Positions 16,254 to 24,310 of a stretch of 64,000 nt of DNA are shown piece after piece. The first letter of the stretch is position 1, and each line of letters starts with the position of its first letter. Below the pieces are notes generated by a model, which made no database searches, was not told the DNA's origin, and was given only the letters and a program-made list of their open reading frames with translations. The position numbers and the translations under genes were made by a program. Source of the stretch: JBCCOW01 sp039025855 (lineage in GTDB: Bacteria > Planctomycetota > Phycisphaerae > Phycisphaerales > Phycisphaeraceae); assembly GCA_039025855.1 (NCBI GenBank), contig JBCCNL010000004.1, positions 1-64,000 of the forward strand, written 5' to 3'.

Positions 16254-17750
16254 TCACTCGCTGTCTACAGGCTGCGTCGCCGGCGCGGTCGCGGCCGTGC
16301 CACCTTGCGCGATCAGTTCCGCCAACTGCTTCTCGACTTCTTGCCGGGTCTCGTCCAGCAGCTCCAAGCGACGCTCGAGGTCTTGCTTCTGCTTGGCCTT
16401 GACCAGCAGGTCCACATCACGCCGCCCCACCTCGGGCCAGTCGCCGCTGTCGAGCTTCCCGGTCACCGCTTCGAGGGCTGCGGCGAGCTGCGGGTCCTGA
16501 ATCGTTTCCCGAAGGAAGTCCGGCGTCACCGACGCGTTGTCGTACGGCCGGCTGGTCGGCTCGTCCCGACGCAGCGTCAGCATCTCCCGGATCGCCTCTG
16601 GGGTCATCGGCACATACGCACCGGGCGACGGGTCAACGCCCCACCGTTCGGCCCCGTCGACCTTGTGGATCTTCTCGCCCGACGGGATGTAGTAGTACGC
16701 CGTGGTCAGCTTGATCGCCCCGCGGTCTCGGCCGAGCGGCCGGAGCTGCTGGACGCTGCCCTTGCCGAACGTGCGGGTACCCACGATCAGCGCCCGCTGG
16801 TTGTCCTTCAGCGCCCCAGTCAGGATCTCCGAGGCGGACGCCGAGTTCTCGTTGGCCAGCAGCACGATCGGCATCGAGGTGGGCACCAGCGGCGGGTTCT
16901 CCGATTTCAGCACAGACTCGGCAACCTTTCGTCCCTTGGTCGACACGATCGTCTTGCCCGCGGGCAGGAACATGTCGCCGATCGACTGGGCCTGGCTGAG
17001 CAGACCGCCACCGTTGAACCGCACGTCAAGGATCAGCCCCTTCACGCCCAGGCCTTTGAGCTCCTCGATCGCCTCGGCCAGCTCGGTGTCGGTCCGGTTC
17101 CCGAACTGCGTCAGCCGGATGTACCCGACCTTGTTGACCGGGTCGAGCATGTAGTCGAACCGCTGCTCTTCTACCCGCCGGACGCCGCGGACCGAGCGGA
17201 CCTTGATCAGGTCACGCGTGATGGTGATCTCGGCCTCTTCGCCCGACCGGTGGCGGACCGTGATGGTCACGTCCGTGCCCTTGACGCCCTTGAGCCGCTT
17301 GATCGCGTCCTGAAGCGTCATGCCCAGCGTGTCCTCGCCCTCGATCTCCAGCACGATGTCGCCCGGCTGCACGCCCGAGTTCCAGGCCGGCGAATCTTCC
17401 AGAGGCGCAACGATCCGTAGCCGGTCCTTGAAGATGTCGACCTCGGCACCGATGCCCACGAACGAGCCGTCCACCGACTCGTTGAACTGCTTGAGGTCGT
17501 CTGGCGACAGGTAGTTCGTGTACGGGTCGTTCAGCGAGTCGATCATCCCCTCGATCGCGGCGCTCGCCGCTGCCTCAGCATCGACATCGGTCACGTACAG
17601 CTCGCTGAGCAGGTGGCGGACCTCGATGAACCGCTCGAGCTCGCCGAGGCTGTCCCCGCCGCCACTGCGGGCGAACCCGGCCTTAACCCCAACCAACACT
17701 ACAAACAGCACGCCGATCAACGCCGCGTTCTTGAGCACCCGATTCATCAT
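16254..17750 (-). CDS. S41 C-terminal processing peptidase
   Basis: A 498-residue exported serine protease of the CtpA/Prc family. A signal anchor (residues 8-25) is followed by a helical N-terminal region, a PDZ domain around GIGAEVDIFKDRLRIVAPLE to VQPGDIVLEIEGED (about 95-165), and the protease core with VKGLILDVRFNGGGLL, ANENSASASEI holding catalytic Ser, and GTRTFGKGSVQ holding catalytic Lys. A charged coiled-coil-like tail with an alanine-proline end follows. ATG at 17750 is chosen because GAGGTG sits six bases ahead; a TTG five codons upstream also exists. It degrades or trims envelope proteins from their C-termini. Confidence 0.94.
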   Translation of the reverse strand: MMNRVLKNAALIGVLFVVLVGVKAGFARSGGGDSLGELERFIEVRHLLSELYVTDVDAEAAASAAIEGMIDSLNDPYTNYLSPDDLKQFNESVDGSFVGIGAEVDIFKDRLRIVAPLEDSPAWNSGVQPGDIVLEIEGEDTLGMTLQDAIKRLKGVKGTDVTITVRHRSGEEAEITITRDLIKVRSVRGVRRVEEQRFDYMLDPVNKVGYIRLTQFGNRTDTELAEAIEELKGLGVKGLILDVRFNGGGLLSQAQSIGDMFLPAGKTIVSTKGRKVAESVLKSENPPLVPTSMPIVLLANENSASASEILTGALKDNQRALIVGTRTFGKGSVQQLRPLGRDRGAIKLTTAYYYIPSGEKIHKVDGAERWGVDPSPGAYVPMTPEAIREMLTLRRDEPTSRPYDNASVTPDFLRETIQDPQLAAALEAVTGKLDSGDWPEVGRRDVDLLVKAKQKQDLERRLELLDETRQEVEKQLAELIAQGGTAATAPATQPVDSE

Positions 17751-17827
17751 GCGAAAACACCTCAACAGGAAAGCTGGTCAGTCCCTGCCCGCGATGCAAG
17801 ATGGTACCGCCCACACCGCTCCGGGGT

Positions 17828-18841
17828 TCACTCGACCTCGTACACGTCGCCGGCGTGGAACAGCTTCTCCAGCGTCCCGGTCCCGCGTTTCTCGGTCGCG
17901 TCATCGACCTGCGCCTGCACCAAGTCCTCGTAGACCTCCCGGTCCTCCCGGTAGAACACGCCCATCGGCTCGGGGAATTCGGGGTAGTGGAGCCGGGCGA
18001 GCATCATGGCCATCGCCGAATTCGTCTCGTCGTGGAACAGCAGGTCGTCCTCGGTGATCCCGGCTTCCCCCAAGGTCACGACTTCCGGGGTGTGCCCGAC
18101 CATGCGGAGGCCCTTGTCGCTGTTCTTACCGAAGATCATGGGCTTGCCGTGGTCGAGGTAGAGCACGCTGTCCTCGCGGGTGTCCTTGCCAGTAAGCGAC
18201 TCAAAGGCACCGTCGTTGAAGATGTTGCAGTTCTGGTAGATCTCGCAGAACGAGGTGCCGCGGTGGCTGTTGGCCTCGGTCAGCACATCCGTGAGCCCGC
18301 GGTCCTTGTCGGTCGACCGGGCCACGAACGTCCCGCCCGCCGCCAGCGCGACCTGCACCGGATCGATCGGGAAGTCCAGCGAGCCCATCGGCGTCGACTT
18401 GGTCTTCTTGCCCTGCTCGCTCGTCGGCGAGTACTGCCCCTTGGTCAGCCCGTAGATGCGGTTGTTGAACAGCAGCACGTTGACATCGACGTTCCGCCGC
18501 AGCAGGTGCATCATGTGGTTCCCGCCGATGGAGAACCCGTCGCCGTCGCCGGTGATCATCCAGACGTCCAACTCGGGATTAGCAATCTTGAGGCCGGACA
18601 CAATTCCGGGGGCCCGGCCATGGATCGTGTGGAACCCGTAGGTGTCCATGTAGTACGGGAACCGCGACGAGCAGCCGATGCCGGAGATGAAGACCGTGTT
18701 CTCCCGCCGGTGCCCCGTCTGGGCGACGACCCGCTGCACCGCGTTGAGGATCGCGTAGTCCCCGCACCCCGGGCACCACCGCACATCCTGGTCGGAGGCG
18801 AAGTCTTTGGCTTTCAAAACTGGGAGTTTGGCTTCAGGCAT
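17828..18841 (-). CDS. korB: 2-oxoacid:ferredoxin oxidoreductase beta subunit
   Basis: A 337-residue thiamine-diphosphate subunit of a 2-oxoglutarate- or pyruvate-type ferredoxin oxidoreductase. It has DVRWCPGCGDYAIL near residue 19, SGIGCSSRFPYY near 53, and the TPP motif GDGDGFSIGGNH near 97 with NNRIYGLTKGQYSPTSEQG near 125. The enzyme links oxidative decarboxylation of a 2-oxoacid to ferredoxin reduction. The substrate cannot be fixed from sequence; 2-oxoglutarate is the more usual for this two-gene layout. It lies 16 bases after hicB, so the alpha and beta genes are separated by a toxin-antitoxin pair but remain in one transcription unit. Confidence 0.95.
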   Translation of the reverse strand: MPEAKLPVLKAKDFASDQDVRWCPGCGDYAILNAVQRVVAQTGHRRENTVFISGIGCSSRFPYYMDTYGFHTIHGRAPGIVSGLKIANPELDVWMITGDGDGFSIGGNHMMHLLRRNVDVNVLLFNNRIYGLTKGQYSPTSEQGKKTKSTPMGSLDFPIDPVQVALAAGGTFVARSTDKDRGLTDVLTEANSHRGTSFCEIYQNCNIFNDGAFESLTGKDTREDSVLYLDHGKPMIFGKNSDKGLRMVGHTPEVVTLGEAGITEDDLLFHDETNSAMAMMLARLHYPEFPEPMGVFYREDREVYEDLVQAQVDDATEKRGTGTLEKLFHAGDVYEVE

Positions 18842-18857
18842 GGGAGTAACTATTCGT

Positions 18858-19067
18858 TCAGGCGACGACGGTCACGGTTGTAGCGGCGGGAGCGGGTACG
18901 GGTTCACCATGCTCTCGCAGGGATTCGACATGCAAAGGGATTGCCTCACGGATGAGCTGCTCGGCTTCTTCTCGGGTGTCACCGGCAGCGATACATCCCG
19001 GGAGATCTGGAACGAACGCGCCAAAGCTCCCGTCCTCTGCTTGCTCGATCACCACGACGTAGTTCAT
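18858..19067 (-). CDS. hicB: HicB-family antitoxin (short form)
   Basis: A 69-residue protein matching the HicB/UPF0150 core: EDGSFGAFVPDLPGCIAAGD followed by TREEAEQLIREAIPLHVESL. In relatives this domain sequesters the HicA RNase. The C-terminal DNA-binding domain of longer HicB proteins is absent; the tail is only a proline-alanine-threonine stretch, so autoregulation by this protein alone is doubtful. It begins 9 nt after hicA. The pair sits between korA and korB on the same strand. Confidence 0.9.
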   Translation of the reverse strand: MNYVVVIEQAEDGSFGAFVPDLPGCIAAGDTREEAEQLIREAIPLHVESLREHGEPVPAPAATTVTVVA

Positions 19068-19076
19068 TGGGTATTC

Positions 19077-19274
19077 CTACTTCAAGCCGGCCTGTTTCAG
19101 GACGCTATTCAAGGTCCCTGGCGGCACGACCTTATTCATCTTGCCTCCGGCAGCAATCGTCACTGTTCCGGCCTTTTGCTCATGTCGGTACTGCATGTGA
19201 CTGCCTGTTGTTCGCTTCAGTGTCCAGCCATCGTTCTCAATCATCTTGATCAGATCGCGGTACTTGGTGGCCAT
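19077..19274 (-). CDS. hicA: HicA-family mRNA interferase toxin
   Basis: A 65-residue HicA toxin with a double-stranded RNA-binding-like fold: YRDLIKMIENDGWTLKRTTG, then GSHMQYRH with the catalytic His and PPGTLNSVLKQAGL at the C-terminus. HicA cleaves mRNA in a translation-linked way. The ATG at 19274 overlaps the korA stop codon as TGATG, so its translation is probably coupled to korA. An upstream in-frame extension would run into korA and adds no homologous residues. Toxin-before-antitoxin order is normal for hicAB. Confidence 0.92.
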   Translation of the reverse strand: MATKYRDLIKMIENDGWTLKRTTGSHMQYRHEQKAGTVTIAAGGKMNKVVPPGTLNSVLKQAGLK

Positions 19275-21280
19275 CAACCCGCCCAGACCTCTCCATTCTC
19301 TGGCCACAACGCTTCAGACTCGCCCCACTCGCCACTCAGCATTAGTTCGATCGCCTGCTCGACCTCTTCGACGAGGAAGGGTTTGCCCTGGACCTTGTTG
19401 AGGCCGCGGGCGTCGGCGAGGTAGCGACCACGGATGAGCAGGCGGAGCTGGCCGTCGTTGAGCTCGGGGATGAGGATCTTGTCGAACCGCTTGAGCACGT
19501 CGCCGAGGTTCTTGGGCATCGGGTTGAGGTAGCGGAGCTGGGCGCTGCTCACGGCATGGCCTTTTTCGCGGGCACGGTTGGCGGCGGTGGTGATGCTGCC
19601 GTAGGGGCCGCCCCAGCCCAGGAGCAGGAGGTCGCCGGAGTCGGGGCCGTTGAGTTCGAGCGGGGGCAGGTGGTCGGCGACCTTGCGGACCTTGTCGGCC
19701 CGGATGCGGGTCATGACCTGGTGGTTCATCGGGTCGTAGGAGACGGTGCCGGCCCCGTTGGCTTTTTCGAGGCCACCGATGCGGTGCTCGCCGCCGGGGG
19801 TGCCGGGGACCATCCAGGGGCGGGCGTGGTTGGTGTCGCGGGTGTAGGGTTCAAAGGGCTTGAGCGGCACGCCGTTCTGGACGCGAGCGGGGGGGTGCTT
19901 GACGGTGATGGGCTCGAACCCGTCGGCATCGGGGACGGGCCAGGCCTCGGAGCCGTTGGCGAGGTAGCCATCGGTCAGGAGCAGGACCGGCACCATGTGC
20001 TGGACGGCGACGCGGCAGGCCTCGACCGCGGCGTCGAAGCAGTCGGCGGGGGACTGCGGGGCGATGACGACCATCGGGCAGTCGCCGTTGCGTCCGAACA
20101 TGGCCTGCAGCAGGTCGGACTGCTCGGTCTTGGTCGGCAGGCCTGTCGAAGGGCCGCCGCGCTGGACGTTCACAACAACCATGGGCAGCTCGGTCATCAC
20201 GGCCAGGCCCATGGCTTCGCCCTTGAGCGCGAGGCCCGGGCCGGAGGTGCCGGTGACCGCGAGCTGCCCGGCGAAGGCGGCACCAATGGCGGCACAGCAC
20301 GCAGCAATCTCGTCTTCCGCCTGGAAGGTCTTGACACCGTAGTTCTTGGCCGGGGCGAGGTAGTGCAGGATGTCGGACGCCGGCGTGATCGGGTACGAGC
20401 AATAGATCAGGCTCTTCTCGGCGAGCTTCGACGCGGTGACGAGGCCCATCGCGAGCGCTTCGTTGCCGGTGACCTTGCGGTACTTGCCCGGCGTGATGTC
20501 GGCCTTGGGCACGCGGTACCGGGCGGGGAAAATCTCGGCCGTCTCACCGAAGTAGTACCCCGCCTTCAGGGCCCGGCTGTTCGCCTCGGTGACCTCGGGG
20601 CGTTTCTTGCGGACGGTGAAGGTCTGGTGCAGGTTGTTGAGCGTGTTGTCGAGCGGTCGGCCGTAGAGCCAGTAGACCACGCCGAGGGCGTACATGTTCT
20701 TGCAACGCGAGGCATCCTTCGGCTTCAGTCCGAGGTCTTTGAGTGCCTCAGCGTTGAGCTTGGTAATGGGTACGCGGTAGAGCTTGTACTTCTGGTTGAT
20801 CGCCTCGTCGTCGAGCGGGTTGATCGGTTCTTTCGAGCCCTCGGGCGTCGGGTAGCCGGCCTTCTTGAGGTTGGTCTTGGTGAACTCCGAGTCGTTGACG
20901 ATGACGATGCCGCCGGGGTCGACGTCAGCGATGTGAGCTTTGAAGGCCGCGGGGTTCATGGCGATCAGGGCATCGACGCGGTCGCCAGGCGTGAAGATCT
21001 CGGCGGCAGCGAAGTTGATCTGGAAGCCGGAGACACCGGCGACGGTGCCCGCGGGGGCGCGGATCTCGGCGGGGTAGTCCGGCAGCGTCGCGACGTCGTT
21101 CCCGAGCACCGCTGAGGTGTCGGTGAACTGCGTGCCCGCCAGTTGCATCCCGTCGCCCGAGTCGCCAGCGAAACGCACCACCGCCGACGACAGGTCATCA
21201 ACCGGCTTGGACGTTCCGGGTGGGGCGGCGGAAGCACTGTCCGGCCCGACGGGGTCGGTGGTAGGGGGGTTGGAAGACAT
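19274..21280 (-). CDS. korA: 2-oxoacid:ferredoxin oxidoreductase, fused gamma-alpha subunit
   Basis: A 668-residue protein joining the gamma domain (VVRFAGDSGDGMQLAGT near residue 35, IRAPAGTVAGVSGFQINFA near 75) to the alpha pyrimidine-binding domains (GNEALAMGLVTASKL near 272, YPITPASDILHYLA near 298, AEDEIAACCAAIGAAFAG near 320, TGTSGPGLALKGEAMGLAV near 343) and a C-terminal transketolase-like domain (LLLGWGGPYGSI). It forms the enzyme with KorB. An N-terminal proline-serine tail of 30 residues precedes the fold. The stop overlaps the hicA ATG. A TACGAT hexamer about 54 bases upstream may be the operon promoter. Confidence 0.95.
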   Translation of the reverse strand: MSSNPPTTDPVGPDSASAAPPGTSKPVDDLSSAVVRFAGDSGDGMQLAGTQFTDTSAVLGNDVATLPDYPAEIRAPAGTVAGVSGFQINFAAAEIFTPGDRVDALIAMNPAAFKAHIADVDPGGIVIVNDSEFTKTNLKKAGYPTPEGSKEPINPLDDEAINQKYKLYRVPITKLNAEALKDLGLKPKDASRCKNMYALGVVYWLYGRPLDNTLNNLHQTFTVRKKRPEVTEANSRALKAGYYFGETAEIFPARYRVPKADITPGKYRKVTGNEALAMGLVTASKLAEKSLIYCSYPITPASDILHYLAPAKNYGVKTFQAEDEIAACCAAIGAAFAGQLAVTGTSGPGLALKGEAMGLAVMTELPMVVVNVQRGGPSTGLPTKTEQSDLLQAMFGRNGDCPMVVIAPQSPADCFDAAVEACRVAVQHMVPVLLLTDGYLANGSEAWPVPDADGFEPITVKHPPARVQNGVPLKPFEPYTRDTNHARPWMVPGTPGGEHRIGGLEKANGAGTVSYDPMNHQVMTRIRADKVRKVADHLPPLELNGPDSGDLLLLGWGGPYGSITTAANRAREKGHAVSSAQLRYLNPMPKNLGDVLKRFDKILIPELNDGQLRLLIRGRYLADARGLNKVQGKPFLVEEVEQAIELMLSGEWGESEALWPENGEVWAG

Positions 21281-21489
21281 GGGGGTTCGGCCTCAACAGG
21301 GCTCGAGCGCGGTGGCAGGGTCCGAAATCCGGAATCGTAGAGTTTAGCCCCATTCGCGTGCCCCGCCAACACCCGACAGCCGATGATTTAGTAAGGAATT
21401 GTGCAGGCTTTCGGCGTTTCTGGTGGCATACTTGGTTTGTGACACGAGGCCAACGCGATCCAGGACGACGCCCACGGGTAGATGCGTGC

Positions 21490-21873
21490 ATGCGGATGCT
21501 CGCGATTTGTCTAGCGGTCGCGTTGGCCGCAGCAGGTCTGACCGGATGCCAGACCGCCCCGCAAACGCAGGCCAGCCGTGCCTACCAGCCGCTCCAAGCG
21601 CAGGGCCAACCCGCTCGGTCCCTCATGATGCCACCGCTCGGCGTGCCGTCCGCCGTGCCCCACGCTGCACCCCTCGCCGCCGGTGCGAATCCCAACCCCT
21701 GGTACAACTCCCGCCTCGACCACGGCCCCGCCGCGTTCGCCGGCTTCCGTGGCGTCCGCATTACCGAATCCCAGACCCGCACCTTCGACCAGCAACAGGT
21801 CTTCAGCGGCCGAGTCCGGGACAACTTCCGGTTGCAACGTGTGACCCGCACCCGCGTCATCACCTCGCAGTAA
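21490..21873 (+). CDS. Small exported lipoprotein, function unknown
   Basis: A 127-residue protein with a classic lipoprotein signal: charged start, hydrophobic LAICLAVALAAAG and lipobox LTGC at Cys19. The mature part is proline-, alanine- and glutamine-rich and ends in a basic region rich in Arg, Thr and Gln. I recognise no domain. ATG at 21490 is favoured over the longer frame because only it gives a proper signal peptide. It diverges from korA and is followed 55 nt later by another lipoprotein gene. Confidence 0.7.
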   Translation: MRMLAICLAVALAAAGLTGCQTAPQTQASRAYQPLQAQGQPARSLMMPPLGVPSAVPHAAPLAAGANPNPWYNSRLDHGPAAFAGFRGVRITESQTRTFDQQQVFSGRVRDNFRLQRVTRTRVITSQ

Positions 21874-21916
21874 TCCAGAACACACAATGGCCGGCCCGCT
21901 GCCCCCGCGCCGCCGG

Positions 21917-21922
21917 TATGCT
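21917..21922 (+). promoter_or_regulatory. -10 element TATGCT, 6 nt before the lipase-like GTG
   Basis: TATGCT-N6-GTG, identical in hexamer and spacing to trpC. It supports the GTG at 21929 over an upstream ATG at 21887. Confidence 0.6.
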
Positions 21923-21928
21923 CGTCGC

Positions 21929-22729
21929 GTGCCCAAAGCCCCCGCGACCGCGTTGTCCGTCCCGATCCTGCTGCTCAGCCTGATCGGTTGCACCAGCCCC
22001 ACCAACCCGTCGTTCAGCGTCGACACCAAGGACGCCCGCCAGGCCATCCGCGACATGCGGGCAAGCCCGGTCGAGCCCGTCCGCCCGATTGTGGTCGTCG
22101 GGCCGTTCCTTGATCCCGCCATCGCCGAGTGGCAGATGCGACGCCAGGTCCGCGAGGCCTTCGAGCCCGACCGCGTCGTCGGCATTTCCTTCCCGTTCTG
22201 GTCCAACTTCGACCTCTGCCGCGCCCGGGTCATCGACGCCGTCGAGGCCGAGTTCCCGAGTGACGATCCCGACTGGACCACCGAGGTCGACGTCATCGCC
22301 TTCTCCATGGGCGGCCTCGTCGCCCGCTACGCTGCCACCCAACCCGCGACCACCGACGGCAAGCAGCTCAAGATCGCCCGGTTGTACACCATCTGCTCCC
22401 CCCACCAGGGCTCCGCCCTCGCCCGCTTCCCCAGTCTCCTCCCGCTCGTCCGCTCGATGTCCCCCAACTCCCCGTTCCTCACCGAACTCAACGGCCAGTT
22501 CGACGACGCACCCTACACCCTCACCGCCTACACCCGCCTCACCGACCCCATCGTCGCCCCCACCCGTGCCGCACCAGAAGGCCACCCCGTCCGCTGGGTC
22601 CAACCGCCACCGTTCAGCCTTGCCCACAACTACGCCCTCGACGACCCCCGCCTCATCGCCGACATCCTCCGCCGACTCCGCAACGAAACCCCGCTGTCCA
22701 CCGACCCGCCCGCGCCGCTGCCGGGTTGA
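21929..22729 (+). CDS. Alpha/beta-hydrolase (lipase-like) lipoprotein
   Basis: A 266-residue protein starting with a short signal and lipobox LIGCT (Cys20-21), then an esterase/lipase core: VVVGPFLDP, a nucleophile elbow DVIAFSMGGLVARY with Ser in SMGG, TICSPHQGSALA and a C-terminal histidine in LAHNYALDDPRL. These features fit a membrane-anchored lipase or acyl esterase of the PGAP1/triacylglycerol-lipase type. GTG at 21929 gives the compact signal peptide; starting at 21887 adds a basic extension. Its substrate is unknown. Confidence 0.8.
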   Translation: MPKAPATALSVPILLLSLIGCTSPTNPSFSVDTKDARQAIRDMRASPVEPVRPIVVVGPFLDPAIAEWQMRRQVREAFEPDRVVGISFPFWSNFDLCRARVIDAVEAEFPSDDPDWTTEVDVIAFSMGGLVARYAATQPATTDGKQLKIARLYTICSPHQGSALARFPSLLPLVRSMSPNSPFLTELNGQFDDAPYTLTAYTRLTDPIVAPTRAAPEGHPVRWVQPPPFSLAHNYALDDPRLIADILRRLRNETPLSTDPPAPLPG

Positions 22730-22789
22730 CCGTGTACGGAAGAAGGCAACCCACAACCGGCAGCGACAGCCGGTATTAGGACAGACTCC

Positions 22790-22795
22790 TAGGCT
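22790..22795 (+). promoter_or_regulatory. -10 element TAGGCT, 6 nt before the 22802 gene
   Basis: TAGGCT-N6-ATG, within a CTCCTAGGCTCTAGCC stretch that resembles the AGGCTCT repeats near 53.5 kb. Confidence 0.6.
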
Positions 22796-22801
22796 CTAGC
22801 C

Positions 22802-24298
22802 ATGCTCCGCCCGATCCAGTTTGCTTGTCTGGTCATCCTCGGCACGCTCGCCAGCCCAACCGACGCGGACCCCACCGAGCAAGACCTCGCCCGCCCGCCG
22901 CTCGTTGTCGCAGAGCCCACGACTTATTTCACCGCACCCCTCCGCCCCGACGGGACCGTCGACTACTTCGCCGCCCTCAACGCCGCAGCCCGCGAGGGTA
23001 TCGCTCCGGACCAGAACGCAGCCGCCTACATCCTGCCCCTGCTGCCCGAGTCCGATAGGCTCGACAGCGATCTCACGCCCATCGCCGCCGCACTCGGGAT
23101 CGACCTCGCCGCCGCCCACGCCAAGGGGCCCCGCCTGACCCCGCTCCCGTGGAACCCGCTGGACGACAACGACCCGTTCGGCCGTGCCCTTGATCAACTC
23201 TGGACACCCGAAGACCTCCCCCAGGTCGCCGCTTGGCTCGACGCCAACCTCGCCGCGCTCGATGCCTTCGACCGGGCCGTCCGGCTGCCACACAGCTACT
23301 GGCCCGTCGTGCCGGACACCAACTTCCCGCTGCTGCTCGGCGTCGATACGTCCGGGCTCGGAACGCTGCGGGCCACGGCCCGCGCTTTCGTCATCCGTCT
23401 CAACCTCCACGCGGGCAGGGGCGACTACGACCGAGCACTCCGAGACTACGAGACGTTGATCCAACTGGGTTATCACGTGTCCCATCAGCAACCTCTCATC
23501 GGCTGGCTGGTCGCCGCCTCGATCCGCTCGCTCGCCGTCTCCGCCGTCACGCCGCTGCTCAACGATCCCCAACTGCCAGCCGACGCCGCCCGGACGCTCC
23601 TCGCCGTAATCAAGAACCAGCCAGACCTCAGGCCGGTGGCCGCCTGCATCACGAGCTACGAACGCGCTATCGCGCTGGAAGTCTTTCAAACCGCCTATGC
23701 CCGCCCGGAACTCCTCGCGGCGGGGCTTGGCTCGATGCTGAAGTTCGCCGCCCGCTCCCCGAAGTTCGATATCAACCTCGCCCTCCGGGAGGTCAATCGT
23801 GTATACGACCTCATCGAGCAGTCCGCACAAGCGCAGACGCTGGTCGAATCCCGCCGCATCGCCCAGCAGCTCGAAGACGGATTGGAGATCGATCACCCGT
23901 TGATCATGCCCGGACAGGAGCGGCCACTCCGTGAGCGCTTCAGCCTGCGGATCGCTCGGATCGGCCTGGACACCCTGACGCCCGCCTACACCACCTCCGC
24001 ACAGAGCGAACGGTTGTACCAATCTCGGCAGGAGCTCCTGCTCGCCGCCGCCGCCTTCACCGTCTACCGCATCGACCATGGCCGCTACCCCGAAAGCCTC
24101 GGCGACCTCGTCCCCGAATACCTCACCGAACTCCCCGTCGACCGCTACGACGGCCGACCCCTCACCTATCGACCTGGCCCCGAGCGCCAGACCTACCTCC
24201 TCTACAGCATCGGCCAGGACGGCGACGACGACCAAGGCAAGTTCGGCCACACCGACGGTGACCTCAGCATCGGCAACCCGCTCCCCGATGGCTGGTAA
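22802..24298 (+). CDS. Secreted protein with pseudopilin-like C-terminal segment, function unknown
   Basis: A 498-residue exported protein (hydrophobic FACLVILGTLASPTDA start). The long middle is helical, with tetratricopeptide-like spacing around YDRALRDYETLIQLGY near residue 220. The last 75 residues, AFTVYRIDHGRYPESLGDLV to LLYSIGQDGDDDQG, resemble the C-terminal part of GspG-type pseudopilins and of many planctomycete exported proteins. I infer a periplasmic or surface location but no activity. It is monocistronic with a leaderless-type promoter. Confidence 0.75.
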   Translation: MLRPIQFACLVILGTLASPTDADPTEQDLARPPLVVAEPTTYFTAPLRPDGTVDYFAALNAAAREGIAPDQNAAAYILPLLPESDRLDSDLTPIAAALGIDLAAAHAKGPRLTPLPWNPLDDNDPFGRALDQLWTPEDLPQVAAWLDANLAALDAFDRAVRLPHSYWPVVPDTNFPLLLGVDTSGLGTLRATARAFVIRLNLHAGRGDYDRALRDYETLIQLGYHVSHQQPLIGWLVAASIRSLAVSAVTPLLNDPQLPADAARTLLAVIKNQPDLRPVAACITSYERAIALEVFQTAYARPELLAAGLGSMLKFAARSPKFDINLALREVNRVYDLIEQSAQAQTLVESRRIAQQLEDGLEIDHPLIMPGQERPLRERFSLRIARIGLDTLTPAYTTSAQSERLYQSRQELLLAAAAFTVYRIDHGRYPESLGDLVPEYLTELPVDRYDGRPLTYRPGPERQTYLLYSIGQDGDDDQGKFGHTDGDLSIGNPLPDGW

Positions 24299-24310
24299 TC
24301 GCCCGCCAAC

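Noticed and set aside
15468..17420. 650-codon plus-strand frame opposite tsaD and the S41 protease
   Set aside because: Both opposite genes have complete family motifs; the plus-strand product is low-complexity and unrelated to anything I know.
21338..21350. TTTAGCCCC upstream of korA as another palindromic repeat
   Set aside because: Only the edge is present; there is no complementary right arm.
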